From assembly GCA_016191115.1 (NCBI GenBank), contig JACPPG010000054.1:1-57977 (forward strand): 57,977 nucleotides of DNA, in the 5' to 3' direction. Positions within the stretch are counted from its first letter, which is position 1. The number at the start of each line of letters is the position of its first letter. Shown piece by piece: positions 41,352 to 49,638 of this stretch. Both the position numbers and the translations under genes were made by a program. The notes beneath the pieces are model-generated. The model searched no databases. It was not told the origin of the DNA and saw only the letters and a program-made list of their open reading frames with translations. Source of the stretch: Planctomycetia bacterium (GTDB lineage: Bacteria > Planctomycetota > Planctomycetia > Pirellulales > JACPPG01).

Positions 41352-43766
41352 ATGTTCCGGACTGCCGGCCTCGTGTCCGCGTGGATCGCAGCCGTACTTG
41401 CTAGCGAACCCGTGTCGGCTCAAGACGTCTCGACGCGTTTCAAGGCGCCGATCGCCCAGCGTCTGAAAAGCTTGGAAGGAGCCAGCCGAGAAGATGGCAT
41501 CCGCGTTCCGCGATCCGACAGCGTGCGCGAGATGGACGCCGCCGAGCTTCAGCAGAAGGCCATCGATCGCGTCCGCGAATTGTCGCGAACGAGAACGAAA
41601 GCGGCACGGCGCGGCGCCGTCGAACAGTTGGCCCAGTTAGGCGCAAGGGCACCATTCGCATATTCGGACGGCGGGACATATCTCGTTGCCGCGATGCGCG
41701 ACGGCAAGAGCCTGGCCCTTTGGGACACTGCCCAAAGCAAACAATTGCGGACCTTGGAGAACAGTGATCGTTGGTATTCTCAATTGGCGATCTCCGGCGG
41801 GGCGCGTTGGATCGCCGGGGTGCGGCAAGACGATGGCGAGACCATTGATCTATGGCGCGCCGATAACGGACAGTATCTGCGAGCGATTCGAGTCTCTGGA
41901 GGATGCAAGAAGCTCGACTTCAAGACCGATGACGAGTTGCATGCCCTCACCGCGCGTGGCGAGCGGCTCGCATTCAACGTTCCGTCGGGTGTGGCGGTCG
42001 GTCGCGGTGGCAGCGGGCAGAGTGGCGCCGGAGCCGTACGGCCGAACGCCCGCATCGAAAGCGCGGACAGAGCGTCGCCCGGGGCGCCTTCGACAACAGG
42101 CGGTGCCACGCGGAGTCCGCCGCGAATGGCCCTAGACAGAGAGCCGGAAGCTCCGAGGCGATCCGTTCCGCGCGGCGCGCCGCGGGTTCCGCCGTCGCCG
42201 CGGCCGAGCATGGCGGCGCCCCCGGACACCAGCAGCGAGCCGCGCGACGAAGCGCCCGCTCCGGCAGCCGTTGGGCAGCGCGCGGAGCCTCGCGCGGAAG
42301 CGGCGTTCGCGCCCGCGGCGCCCGATGAAGCAGCAAGCGAAGCGCCCGACGAGCCCGACGCGGCGGCCGCCGCCGACGAGCCGTCGAGGCCAGCGCCGGA
42401 GACGACCGAGGCAGACCCGACCGAAGGCGCATCGCCTCCGGATCGTGGGCCAACGCCAGGGCACGGCGACACCGGTTCGGAATCCGCGTCGGAAACAACA
42501 CCGCGGGCCATGGACCAGCCAACCGCTCCGCCGTCGAGCGTCGTCATTCACTTTGCCACGAACCGCAATCGGCTGGCTGCCAAGGACCGCGAGTGGTTGA
42601 CTTATTTTTGGGGATTCTTCACTAGCACGCCCGCGGTGGTCGTCTACGTGCTATTGGTCCTGACGGTGTTGATCCTCCCCTGGCTCGGAAAACGATCGTG
42701 GGCTGCGCGGGCGCTTCTCGCCGGCGCGGTCGGCTTGTGCGCAATGGCCTGTCTCGAGGCCTACGTCCGCTCGCAATTGCGTGGTGAGATGACGGGCGAG
42801 CTCTACGGAAGTCGGCCCACGACACTATCGTACGGCACGTGCGAGATTTCCGTGCCTCCTGCCGAGAACCGCCGGCCCGGCGAGCTGAGTCGTCCGGTGT
42901 CGGTGTGGATCTTCGAGGCGCCGGAGAACCCGGACGAGCACTTCCTGCTTCGCCAGGTGACGGAGCACAAGGACCAAAGCGCGTTTTATGCCAGCCTGTC
43001 AGCGCAGTTGAAAAAGTCCGGCGTGAACGAGGCTCTGCTCTTCATTCACGGATACAACGTCTCTTTCGAGGACGCGATCTTTCGCACGGCTCAGTTGGCG
43101 GTCGATCTGGAGTTTCCTGGTGCTCCGATCGCCTTTTGCTGGCCATCGCACGCGGATCCGGTGAAATACACCTTCGACGAGCAGCAGGCCGAGGTTTCGA
43201 TTCCCGCCCTCCGTGAGTTGCTGGATGGCCTGGCGACCCAGAGTGGCGCGAAACGAATCCATGTCATCGCCCATAGCATGGGAAACCGCGTACTTGCGGG
43301 GGCGTTGCGGAGCATGGACCCCGCCGCGAACGCCCGCAACAAGGAAGTGCTTCGCGAGCTCGTCCTGGCCGCGCCGGACATCGACAGCCGCGTCTTCCAG
43401 TCGCAACTGCTGCCGCACATTATCCGCAATGCCCGGCACTGCACCTTGTACGCCTCGTCGCACGACCGGGCTCTCTTGATGTCGCGCTACTTCCACAACT
43501 ATCAGCGGCTGGGAGAAACGCGGCCGGACTTGCTCGTCACCAATGAATTGGACACGATCGACGCGTCGCTAGTGGATACTAGCCTGATGGGACACTCGTA
43601 TATCGCAAATGCCCAGTCGATCGTCGCGGACCTGCACGACCTCGTAGTGCGCGGGAAACAGCCGGCCGAGCGGTTGGGGCTCGAAGCGTTCGAACGGGGC
43701 GCCGCGAAATACTGGCTGATCAAACCCCAACCGCGGATCGCGTCCGATCCATTGCTACGGCGGTAG
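41352..43766 (+). CDS. Membrane DUF900-type alpha/beta hydrolase with split catalytic domain
   Basis: The 804-residue protein has five parts. A signal peptide is followed by a partial beta-propeller-like region (about residues 100-210, LALWDTAQSKQLRTLE and IDLWRADNGQYLRAI). A Pro/Ala/Glu-rich linker (215-395) comes next, then a catalytic strand VVIHFATNRNR (397-407). Two membrane helices (about 427-444 and 452-471) precede the rest of a DUF900 hydrolase (LSYGTCEISVPP, LLFIHGYNVSFE, nucleophile Ser642 in IAHSMGNR). In ordinary DUF900 proteins the 'FATNRN' strand is directly followed by the 'LSYGTCE' strand; here a membrane hairpin separates them. The topology would place the two parts on the same side of the membrane. 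Substrate unknown; lipase/esterase chemistry is inferred. Confidence 0.75.
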   Translation: MFRTAGLVSAWIAAVLASEPVSAQDVSTRFKAPIAQRLKSLEGASREDGIRVPRSDSVREMDAAELQQKAIDRVRELSRTRTKAARRGAVEQLAQLGARAPFAYSDGGTYLVAAMRDGKSLALWDTAQSKQLRTLENSDRWYSQLAISGGARWIAGVRQDDGETIDLWRADNGQYLRAIRVSGGCKKLDFKTDDELHALTARGERLAFNVPSGVAVGRGGSGQSGAGAVRPNARIESADRASPGAPSTTGGATRSPPRMALDREPEAPRRSVPRGAPRVPPSPRPSMAAPPDTSSEPRDEAPAPAAVGQRAEPRAEAAFAPAAPDEAASEAPDEPDAAAAADEPSRPAPETTEADPTEGASPPDRGPTPGHGDTGSESASETTPRAMDQPTAPPSSVVIHFATNRNRLAAKDREWLTYFWGFFTSTPAVVVYVLLVLTVLILPWLGKRSWAARALLAGAVGLCAMACLEAYVRSQLRGEMTGELYGSRPTTLSYGTCEISVPPAENRRPGELSRPVSVWIFEAPENPDEHFLLRQVTEHKDQSAFYASLSAQLKKSGVNEALLFIHGYNVSFEDAIFRTAQLAVDLEFPGAPIAFCWPSHADPVKYTFDEQQAEVSIPALRELLDGLATQSGAKRIHVIAHSMGNRVLAGALRSMDPAANARNKEVLRELVLAAPDIDSRVFQSQLLPHIIRNARHCTLYASSHDRALLMSRYFHNYQRLGETRPDLLVTNELDTIDASLVDTSLMGHSYIANAQSIVADLHDLVVRGKQPAERLGLEAFERGAAKYWLIKPQPRIASDPLLRR

Positions 43767-43987
43767 CTCGCAGCCGCTCCGCTCGAGCCCATCACGGCGC
43801 CGACCTGGCCGGCAAGCCCTGGCAGTATGCTGGGCGACGCGCGGCGCAGCGTCGCAGGACGCCGAGGCGCACGTCCACAAGGTTCGTCGTACCTTGGAGG
43901 TCTGGACGCCAGGGGCACGTGCTGCCATGATAAATCCGCGTGGGGGAACCGCATCCACTAAGTTATTTGACGCGTGGAGAAACGATC

Positions 43988-44335
43988 GTGCAATGGGCTG
44001 CGTTCGTATTGGCCATTGCAGCCGCGGGTGGCGCCACTCTGGCGACGATTCGTCTACGCGGAGCACCGCGTCCGCCAACCTGGATGGCCTTGGGACATGG
44101 AGCAGTCGCGGCCACGGGCCTGGGACTGCTGATCTATGCGGCGGCCACAACGGGGCTTCCTCCCCTGGCATACCTCGCACTCGGCTTGTTGGTGCTGGCG
44201 GCGGCAGGAGGTGCCACGCTGTTTGTGGGGTTTCATCTCAAAGAGCGGGCGCTACCCGTTCCCTTCGTGATCGGTCACGGACTGATTGCGGCAACGGCCC
44301 TGGTCTTGCTCGTGGTGGCGATTTTTAGATCCTGA
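43988..44335 (+). CDS. Small integral membrane protein (about 115 residues)
   Basis: The GTG at 43988 is preceded by GGAGA eight bases upstream, giving a 115-residue product (VQWAAFVLAIAAAGGATLAT onward); a GTG at 43940 would add 16 residues. The sequence is almost wholly hydrophobic with four predicted helices, Gly/Ala-rich, and two similar halves (GHGAVAATGLGLLIYAA and GHGLIAATALVLLVVAI), suggesting an internal duplication of a two-helix unit. Each half has a GHG motif that could bind a metal or heme, but this is speculation. No family was recognised. The 221 bases upstream of it show no gene. Confidence 0.55.
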   Translation: MQWAAFVLAIAAAGGATLATIRLRGAPRPPTWMALGHGAVAATGLGLLIYAAATTGLPPLAYLALGLLVLAAAGGATLFVGFHLKERALPVPFVIGHGLIAATALVLLVVAIFRS

Positions 44336-44359
44336 TCAAGAGTCACGCCCGCTCACGTC

Positions 44360-44819
44360 GTGCTTGAGACGCCTGGAATTACTGTGTCCGACAAACCACG
44401 CGATCGGCGCCCCTGCCGTGGGGTGTCGCGGCGACAGTTTCTCGGCGCGGCTGGAACTGCCTATGTCTCGCGGCTGTCGCCCCTTCGCGGAGCGGTGGCT
44501 GACGAGAACCAGGCTCCGCCCCGATTTCTGCTCCAGTGGGGACGGCGTGGCAAAGCGGAGGGCGAGTTCGACGCGTGCGTGGGCATCACGATGGGCCAGA
44601 ATGACGAGGTCTACACCGCCGAGTTCCGCAACCAGCGCGTCCAGAGGTTTACGCACGAAGGCCGGTTCCTCAGCGCGTTTCCCGTTCAGCCACATGCCGG
44701 CGGCCTCGCAGTGGATGCAGAGGGAGTCGTCTACGTAGCCCATTGGAATAGCAACAAGGTGGCGGCCTCTTGGCGGCAACAGCCTTTCAACGCGCGAAGG
44801 CCGGTCTCCGGAAAAAAAG
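44360..44819 (+). pseudogene. Truncated NHL-repeat beta-propeller protein with Tat-type signal
   Basis: The frame begins with a twin-arginine signal (SRRQFLGAAGTAYVSRL) and NHL repeats: FLLQWGRRGKAEGEFDACVG, EVYTAEFRNQRVQRFTHEGR, GGLAVDAEGVVYVAHWNSNK. Only about two blades are present, while NHL propellers need five or six. From about residue 140 the sequence loses similarity and then runs into the tRNA antisense strand (RLAGFEPATYGLGNRC is the well-known spurious translation of a tRNA). The gene is therefore a 5' fragment cut off just before the 3' end of tRNA-Arg. This may be a scar of integration, deletion or rearrangement at the tRNA. It is unlikely to give a folded propeller. Confidence 0.72.
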
Positions 44820-44892
<73 letters not shown>

Positions 44893-44910
44893 TCGTGGGC
44901 CTGGGTAAAT

Positions 44911-44940
44911 AGTATACGGCCTGCCGCCGGCGGCGGTCAG
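44911..44940 (-). promoter_or_regulatory. Probable promoter of tRNA-Arg
   Basis: On the minus strand CTGACC (44940-44935), an 18-base spacer and TATACT (44916-44911) form a plausible promoter about 19 bases before the tRNA 5' end. R1-D begins 18 bases further upstream of the -35 box. Confidence 0.55.
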
Positions 44941-44958
44941 CGACGGGGGCGACGACGC

Positions 44959-45115
44959 CAGGGCCGTTCACAGATTCAAGCTTGCCGGCGGCGCACCGGC
45001 GGGAAAGTGGGACAGGCACCGAGACGCAACGTCGGTCTGAAAGGGCTTGCGCTGTTTATACTCGGAGCCAGTCCCATTTTCCCGCCTCGCCATTTTGAAA
45101 AACAGAATGGCCCTG
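44959..45115 (+). repeat. R1 repeat, copy D (157 bp, intact, with target duplication)
   Basis: Same length as R1-A. Ends CAGGGCCGTTC and GAATGGCCCTG. Flanked by GGCGACGACGC (44948-44958 and 45116-45126), a direct repeat different from that of R1-A, which supports true transposition rather than shared ancestry of the flanks. The internal inverted REP-like motifs are complete. It lies just upstream of the tRNA promoter. Confidence 0.86.
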
Positions 45116-45247
45116 GGCGACGACGCCCGGCCAGCCCGCACAAAGCAAGTCCTGCCGCGCTTGCGGGCCTACGCTCGCAAGCAGCGAATCGACCCGGCCC
45201 CCCTGGTAGGCGAAGTGCTGCGCCGGCGCTGCCGGCCAACAAGCGCA

Positions 45248-45280
45248 GGGGTCGGGACGTTTTGTCACGACCCCCTTTTT
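45248..45280 (+). terminator. Candidate intrinsic terminator without an evident upstream gene
   Basis: GGGGTCG (45248-45254) pairs with CGACCCC (45268-45274), followed by CTTTTT. This is the best stem-plus-T-run in the region. Upstream, 45116-45247 shows no recognised gene, so the terminator may belong to a lost gene. Confidence 0.45.
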
Positions 45281-45358
45281 CGTTGACAAGCCACACGAGG
45301 GCAAGCCGTCCTGCTCCCGGCTGGCCATTCTCATCCGCTAGGGCTCCTACCAATTGTT

Positions 45359-45459
45359 AGGATCGACCGAAAAATAACTTCCTGATTTTCCGACCCCTCA
45401 CCCTCCCTCTCCCGCAAGGGGCGAGGGTACTGAGGAGAAGTCATTTTTCGGTCGATCCT
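45359..45459 (+). repeat. R3 palindromic repeat, copy 2
   Basis: Begins AGGATCGACCGAAAAATAAC and ends TCATTTTTCGGTCGATCCT, with the same CCCTCTCCCGCAAGGGGCGA centre as the other copies and in the same orientation. The inverted ends make a long hairpin possible. Confidence 0.8.
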
Positions 45460-45851
45460 TAGACTTGGCGGGCTCCCCGTGCGTTTTGTGGTCTGCCCGT
45501 TCGAGAATGAACAGAGAATAAGAACAACGCTTCGAATCTGTAGGCTCTTCCGGTGCTCGGTCGCATTGTGTGGCGATCGACTAGAAATTTTTCGACAACG
45601 ATTTGGTCGGCGCGCGTCGCCACGACAAGACTGTTGCACAGCCGCTCAATCTCCGCATCGGAGAAATGGACGCCGAGGAATTCATGCGCCAAGGCAATGG
45701 TCTAGGAAAGCAGCGCCGAGAATCGCGCAGCCAAGATCATCGGCCATGTCCGGAGTGGCTAAAACGCTAGACCACAGACGGGCCCTGGCTCTACAATGCG
45801 GACAACGGAAGGCCAAAAATGAAAGGCTGGATCAGACGCTTTTGTCTGGTT
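45460..45851. other. 392-bp island between two direct R3 copies
   Basis: The stretch has a lower-GC, less biased composition than the neighbouring genes. Two overlapping open frames exist, 45459-45692 on the minus strand (77 residues, including FLGVHFSDAEIERLC) and 45479-45853 on the plus strand (124 residues, Arg/Cys-rich). Neither shows a recognised domain or a ribosome site. It may be decayed genic DNA or cargo trapped between repeats. Confidence 0.3.
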
Positions 45852-45954
45852 AGGATCGACCGAAAAGTAACTTCCTGATTCTCTGACCCCTCACGGGTGC
45901 CCTCTCCCGCAAGGGGCGAGGGTATTGAGGAGAAGCTATTTTTCGGTCGATCCT
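45852..45954 (+). repeat. R3 palindromic repeat, copy 3
   Basis: Begins AGGATCGACCGAAAAGTAAC and ends GCTATTTTTCGGTCGATCCT, same orientation as copies 1 and 2. A short GGTG insertion distinguishes its centre. It lies 71 bases before the epoxide-hydrolase-like gene. Confidence 0.8.
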
Positions 45955-46025
45955 CAGCAATCAACCCGAGATAACCCGAGATGACAACATCGTTCGCTCA
46001 ATGCTCTGACCGCCACGAGACGCTC

Positions 46026-47090
46026 ATGACACGCCGCACCATCCTCAAGGGCATGGCCGCCGGGCTGGCTTCTACGGCCGCGGGCGCGGCGGGTGGCTTT
46101 GCCGCCGCGGACGGTGCGGTCGCCTGGCCCAAGCCGCGGTACGTCCAGACGGGCGGCATCCGCCTGGCAGTCTACGAGCAGGGCACCGGGCTGCCGGTGG
46201 TGCTGTGCCACGGCTTTCCCGAGTTGGCCTACTCCTGGCGGCATCAGCTTCCGGCACTCTCCGCGGCCGGCTTTCAGGCGATCGCGCCCGACCAGCGCGG
46301 CTACGGAGCCAGCGACCGGCCCGCGGATGTGGCGGCGTACAACATCGTCGAGCTGTGCAAGGACATGGTCGGACTCTTGGACGCCAAGGGGATCAAACGG
46401 GCCGTGTTCTGCGGCCATGACTGGGGCGGCTTCATCGTTTGGACGATGCCGCTATTGTACCCCGACCGCGTGGCCGGCGTGATCGGCGTCAACACGCCCA
46501 TGATGCGCCGGCCGACCTCGCCACCCGTGCAAATCCTTCGGCAGTTCCGCGGCGAAGACAACTACATCGTCGCCTTCCAGAAACCCGACGTGGCCGACAA
46601 GCTCTTGGCGGCCGACGTCCGCAAGACGTTCACGCTACTCATGCGGCGGGGCGGCCTGTTCAACGCCGAGGAATTCGCCAAGCTGCCGGCCGACGCGCCG
46701 GAGCGCAAGTTCCAGTTGCTCAAGATGCTCGAGCAGCCGGCCGAGAGTTACACGGGCGAGGTGTTCCTCAAGCCCGCGGAAATGGACGTGTTCGTCGACA
46801 CGTACCAGAAGACGGGCTTCACCGGCGGCATCAACTGGTACCGCAACATCGACCGCAACTGGGAGCTGACGAAGGACGTGGAGCAGAAGATCAACGTCCC
46901 CTGCCTGTACGTGGGGGCCGCGAACGACGTGGTGTTGCCCCCATCGTCGGCCAATGGCATGGAGCAGATGATCGCCGACCTGGAAAAACAAACCATCGCC
47001 GACTGCGGCCACTGGACGCAGCAGGAAAAGCCCGACGAGTTCAACCGCATCGTGACCGACTGGCTGCGGCGCAAGTTCGGCAAGCAGTAA
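46026..47090 (+). CDS. Tat-exported alpha/beta hydrolase, epoxide-hydrolase-like
   Basis: The 354-residue product has a twin-arginine signal (MTRRTILKGMAAGLASTAAG). The mature part is a classic alpha/beta hydrolase: oxyanion motif HGFPE, then PDQRGYGASDRP, nucleophile motif GHDWGG with Asp132, and C-terminal catalytic His in DCGHWTQQEKPDEF. Asp as nucleophile with HGFPE and a cap domain rich in Tyr is typical of epoxide hydrolases and haloalkane dehalogenases; the pattern favours epoxide hydrolase. ATG 46026 was chosen over 45981 because it gives a proper Tat signal. Export of such an enzyme suggests attack on an extracellular or periplasmic substrate. No operon partner is evident. Confidence 0.85.
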   Translation: MTRRTILKGMAAGLASTAAGAAGGFAAADGAVAWPKPRYVQTGGIRLAVYEQGTGLPVVLCHGFPELAYSWRHQLPALSAAGFQAIAPDQRGYGASDRPADVAAYNIVELCKDMVGLLDAKGIKRAVFCGHDWGGFIVWTMPLLYPDRVAGVIGVNTPMMRRPTSPPVQILRQFRGEDNYIVAFQKPDVADKLLAADVRKTFTLLMRRGGLFNAEEFAKLPADAPERKFQLLKMLEQPAESYTGEVFLKPAEMDVFVDTYQKTGFTGGINWYRNIDRNWELTKDVEQKINVPCLYVGAANDVVLPPSSANGMEQMIADLEKQTIADCGHWTQQEKPDEFNRIVTDWLRRKFGKQ

Positions 47091-47095
47091 ATGAA

Positions 47096-47284
47096 TCACC
47101 ACGGAGGCACGGAGACACAGAGATGAAGGAAGAATGACGAATGTCGAAGCTCGAAGGTCTAAGCTAAAGAGTTACCAAAGCACGAGATCCGAAACGCTTG
47201 CCATTCGGCTTGCGGATTTCTTTTGACATTCGGATTTAGACATTAGGCATTCTTCATCTCTGTGTCTCCGTGCCTCCGTGGTGA
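47096..47284. repeat. 33-bp perfect inverted repeat around a 123-base spacer
   Basis: The left arm (47096-47128) begins TCACCACGGAGGCACGGAGA and the right arm (47252-47284) is its exact reverse complement, ending CGTGCCTCCGTGGTGA. The arms are separated by AT-richer sequence with ATTCGGATTTAGACATTAGG-like blocks. The unit fills the intergenic space between the hydrolase stop (47090) and monooxygenase start (47310). A transcript across it could form a long stem. No coding frame is seen. Confidence 0.85.
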
Positions 47285-47309
47285 ATCCCACTGCATTGTG
47301 AACATAGCC

Positions 47310-48671
47310 ATGAGCGAACTTCCTTTCTCCTGCATCATCGGCGCGGGCTCGAGCGGCATCACCGCCGCCAAGGCGCTTCTTGAGCGCGGCCTGCCTTTTG
47401 ATTGCTTCGATCGCAGCGACGACGTCGGCGGCAACTGGTACTACAACAATCCCAACCAACTGTCGAGCGCGTACCGGATGCTGCACATCGACACGTCGAA
47501 GTCGCGGATGCAGTATTCCGATTTTCCGATGCCGGAGGAGTTCCCCAACTACTGCCATCACGCGCAGGTGCTGGCCTATTTCCGCGCCTATGCCGATCAT
47601 TTCGGCGTCCGCGAGCTGGTGACGTTCAACACCGGCGTCGAGCGCGCCGAGCGCCAAGGGGACGGCATGTGGAGCGTGCGCCTCTCGACCGGTGAATCGC
47701 GGCAGTACGACGCGCTCTTCGTTTGCAACGGGCACCACTGGGACCCACGCTGGCCGGAGCCCCCGTTTCCGGGCACGTTCGACGGCGCCATGATCCATTC
47801 GCACGACTATCGCGACGCCGAGGCCTTCCGCGGCAAGAACGTGCTCATCCTGGGCATGGGAAATAGCGCGATGGATATCTCCGTCGAGTGCAGCTACGTC
47901 GCCAACCGCGTCTATCTCGCCAGCCGCCGCGGCGCCCACATCATCCCCAAGTACCTGCTGGGCCGGCCGGCCGACAAATGGGTCGTCCCCTGGCTCCCCT
48001 GGCGGCTGTCGCGCATCGGCATGCGCGCGTTTTTGTGGCTGCAGGTGGGGCGGATGGAGAATTATGGTCTGGCGAAGCCGGATCACAAGCTGCTGGAAGC
48101 GCACCCCAGCGTGTCGAGCGTCATCCTCGATCGCATCGCCCACGGCGACATCGTGCCCAAGCCCAATATCGCGGAGCTGGCGGGCCGCGAGGTGCGGTTC
48201 GCCGACGGCACCGCCGCGCCGGTGGACGCGATCATCTACTGCACGGGTTACAAGGTGTCGTTCCCGTTCTTCGACGAGCAGTTCCTGTCGGCGCCCGACA
48301 ATGACTTGCCGCTCTATCAGCGGATGTTCAAGGCGGGGATCGATAACCTGTTCTTCATCGGGCTGTTCCAACCGCTGGGGGCGATCTTTCCCATTTCCGA
48401 GAAGCAGGCTTGCCTGGCTGGCGAGTACTTGTGCGGCCGATATGCGCTGCCAAGCGAAGCCGAGGTGCAGCGGACCATCCAGGCCCAGCGCGACGCGATG
48501 TTCCGCCGCTACGTCAAGTCGAAGCGGCACACCATGCAGGTCGACTTCGACTCCTTCCTGCGGGGACTGAAGCGCGACATGCGGGCCGGCGCCCGCCGCG
48601 CTGCCGCGGCCGGCAACCGATTACCGGTGCCGCCGCGGGCCCGGACGCGGGCGACCGTGGCTGCTAAGTGA
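47310..48671 (+). CDS. Flavin-containing monooxygenase
   Basis: The 453-residue protein has an FAD-binding GAGSSG near the N-terminus (IIGAGSSGITAAKALLERG), the FMO fingerprint FxGxxxHxxxY as FDGAMIHSHDY, and an NADPH-binding GMGNSA (VLILGMGNSAMDISVE). The later ATGY-like motif appears as YCTGYKVSFPFF. These place it among class B flavoprotein monooxygenases that oxygenate N, S or ketone groups. It is cytoplasmic, without a signal peptide. ATG 47310 is the start; upstream codons of the open frame lie in the inverted repeat. The C-terminal tail is Arg/Ala-rich and not conserved-looking. It lies seven bases before the lipid kinase gene, so a shared transcript is likely. Confidence 0.9.
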   Translation: MSELPFSCIIGAGSSGITAAKALLERGLPFDCFDRSDDVGGNWYYNNPNQLSSAYRMLHIDTSKSRMQYSDFPMPEEFPNYCHHAQVLAYFRAYADHFGVRELVTFNTGVERAERQGDGMWSVRLSTGESRQYDALFVCNGHHWDPRWPEPPFPGTFDGAMIHSHDYRDAEAFRGKNVLILGMGNSAMDISVECSYVANRVYLASRRGAHIIPKYLLGRPADKWVVPWLPWRLSRIGMRAFLWLQVGRMENYGLAKPDHKLLEAHPSVSSVILDRIAHGDIVPKPNIAELAGREVRFADGTAAPVDAIIYCTGYKVSFPFFDEQFLSAPDNDLPLYQRMFKAGIDNLFFIGLFQPLGAIFPISEKQACLAGEYLCGRYALPSEAEVQRTIQAQRDAMFRRYVKSKRHTMQVDFDSFLRGLKRDMRAGARRAAAAGNRLPVPPRARTRATVAAK

Positions 48672-48678
48672 GACGGCC

Positions 48679-49599
48679 ATGGCGACTGTCACACGATCGT
48701 TGTCGATCATCGCCAACGGCAAGACGGCGGGCGATCCCCGGCTGCGCGCCGCCGTCAAGACCGTGCGCGATCGCGGGTATCGGGTCGCGGTGAGCGTCAC
48801 CTGGGAGGCCGGTGACGCCGCGCGGTTCGCCGCCGAAGCCTCACAGCGCGGCTGCGATGCCGTGGTCGCGGCCGGTGGCGACGGCGCCGTCAACGAAGTC
48901 GCAGGCGGCCTCGTCGCGGCCGGAACGCCGACCGGATGTGCCATGGGCGTCCTGCCGATGGGCACGGCCAACGATTTCGCCAAGGGTTGTGGCCTGCCGA
49001 GCGACCTGACTGCCGGCCTGCTCGCCATCGCCGAAGGAGTTCCAAAACCGATCGACGCGGGCCGCGTCAACGACCGAACGTTCGTCAACGTGGCCACCGG
49101 CGGGTTCGGCACACGGGTCACCGTCGAGACGCCGCCGGAGGTGAAACGCCTGCTGGGCCGCGTTGCTTACCTCGTGGCCGGTGTCGCGCGGATCGGCCAA
49201 TTGCAGGCCCGCGAGATCGCGGTCACGGCGCCCGACTTCCAGTGGCAGGGTCGCACCTACGTGTTCGCGGTCGGCAACGGGCGGCAGGCCGGCGGCGGAT
49301 TCCAGTTGTGCGAACACGCGCTATTGGACGACGGGCTCCTGGACCTGATGATCGTGCCCGACGTTCCCTACGATCAGGTGCTAACCCTGCTCCGCGACCT
49401 GCTCCAACCGCCACCCCGGGCGAAATACGACGCGATCATCTACCGGCAGGTGCCGCGGCTGGAGATTTCCGCGGCCGGTGGCCTGTGGATGAATCTCGAC
49501 GGCGAGCCCGTGTACGCCGAGCGACTGCGTTTCGAAGCGCTGCCTGCGCGGCTTTCGCTTTGCCTGCCGCCCGGCGCGCCGGTGAAGACGGCCGGCTGA
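48679..49599 (+). CDS. YegS/DAGK-family lipid kinase
   Basis: This 306-residue kinase shows the diacylglycerol-kinase catalytic signatures: VVAAGGDGAVNEVAGGLV (GGDGxxNE) and MGTANDFAKG (GTxNDFA), with FVNVATGGFGT following. The C-terminal domain (AVGNGRQAGGGFQLCEHALL, DDGLLDLMIVP) matches YegS. It would phosphorylate a lipid such as phosphatidylglycerol or diacylglycerol in the inner membrane. It starts seven bases after the monooxygenase stop and is probably translated from the same message. The pairing with a flavin monooxygenase could point to lipid modification, but that is inference. The full length agrees with YegS. Confidence 0.93.
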   Translation: MATVTRSLSIIANGKTAGDPRLRAAVKTVRDRGYRVAVSVTWEAGDAARFAAEASQRGCDAVVAAGGDGAVNEVAGGLVAAGTPTGCAMGVLPMGTANDFAKGCGLPSDLTAGLLAIAEGVPKPIDAGRVNDRTFVNVATGGFGTRVTVETPPEVKRLLGRVAYLVAGVARIGQLQAREIAVTAPDFQWQGRTYVFAVGNGRQAGGGFQLCEHALLDDGLLDLMIVPDVPYDQVLTLLRDLLQPPPRAKYDAIIYRQVPRLEISAAGGLWMNLDGEPVYAERLRFEALPARLSLCLPPGAPVKTAG

Positions 49600-49638
49600 C
49601 AATTCTGTCGCGCCGTGGCACGGCAGCGATTGTGCCCG

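Noticed and set aside
45459..45853. Two overlapping small frames in the island between R3 copies
   Set aside because: Neither has a domain, ribosome site or convincing composition; left as an unresolved island rather than called as genes.
47172..48530. 452-residue open frame opposite the flavin monooxygenase
   Set aside because: Antisense shadow; also crosses the inverted repeat at its end.
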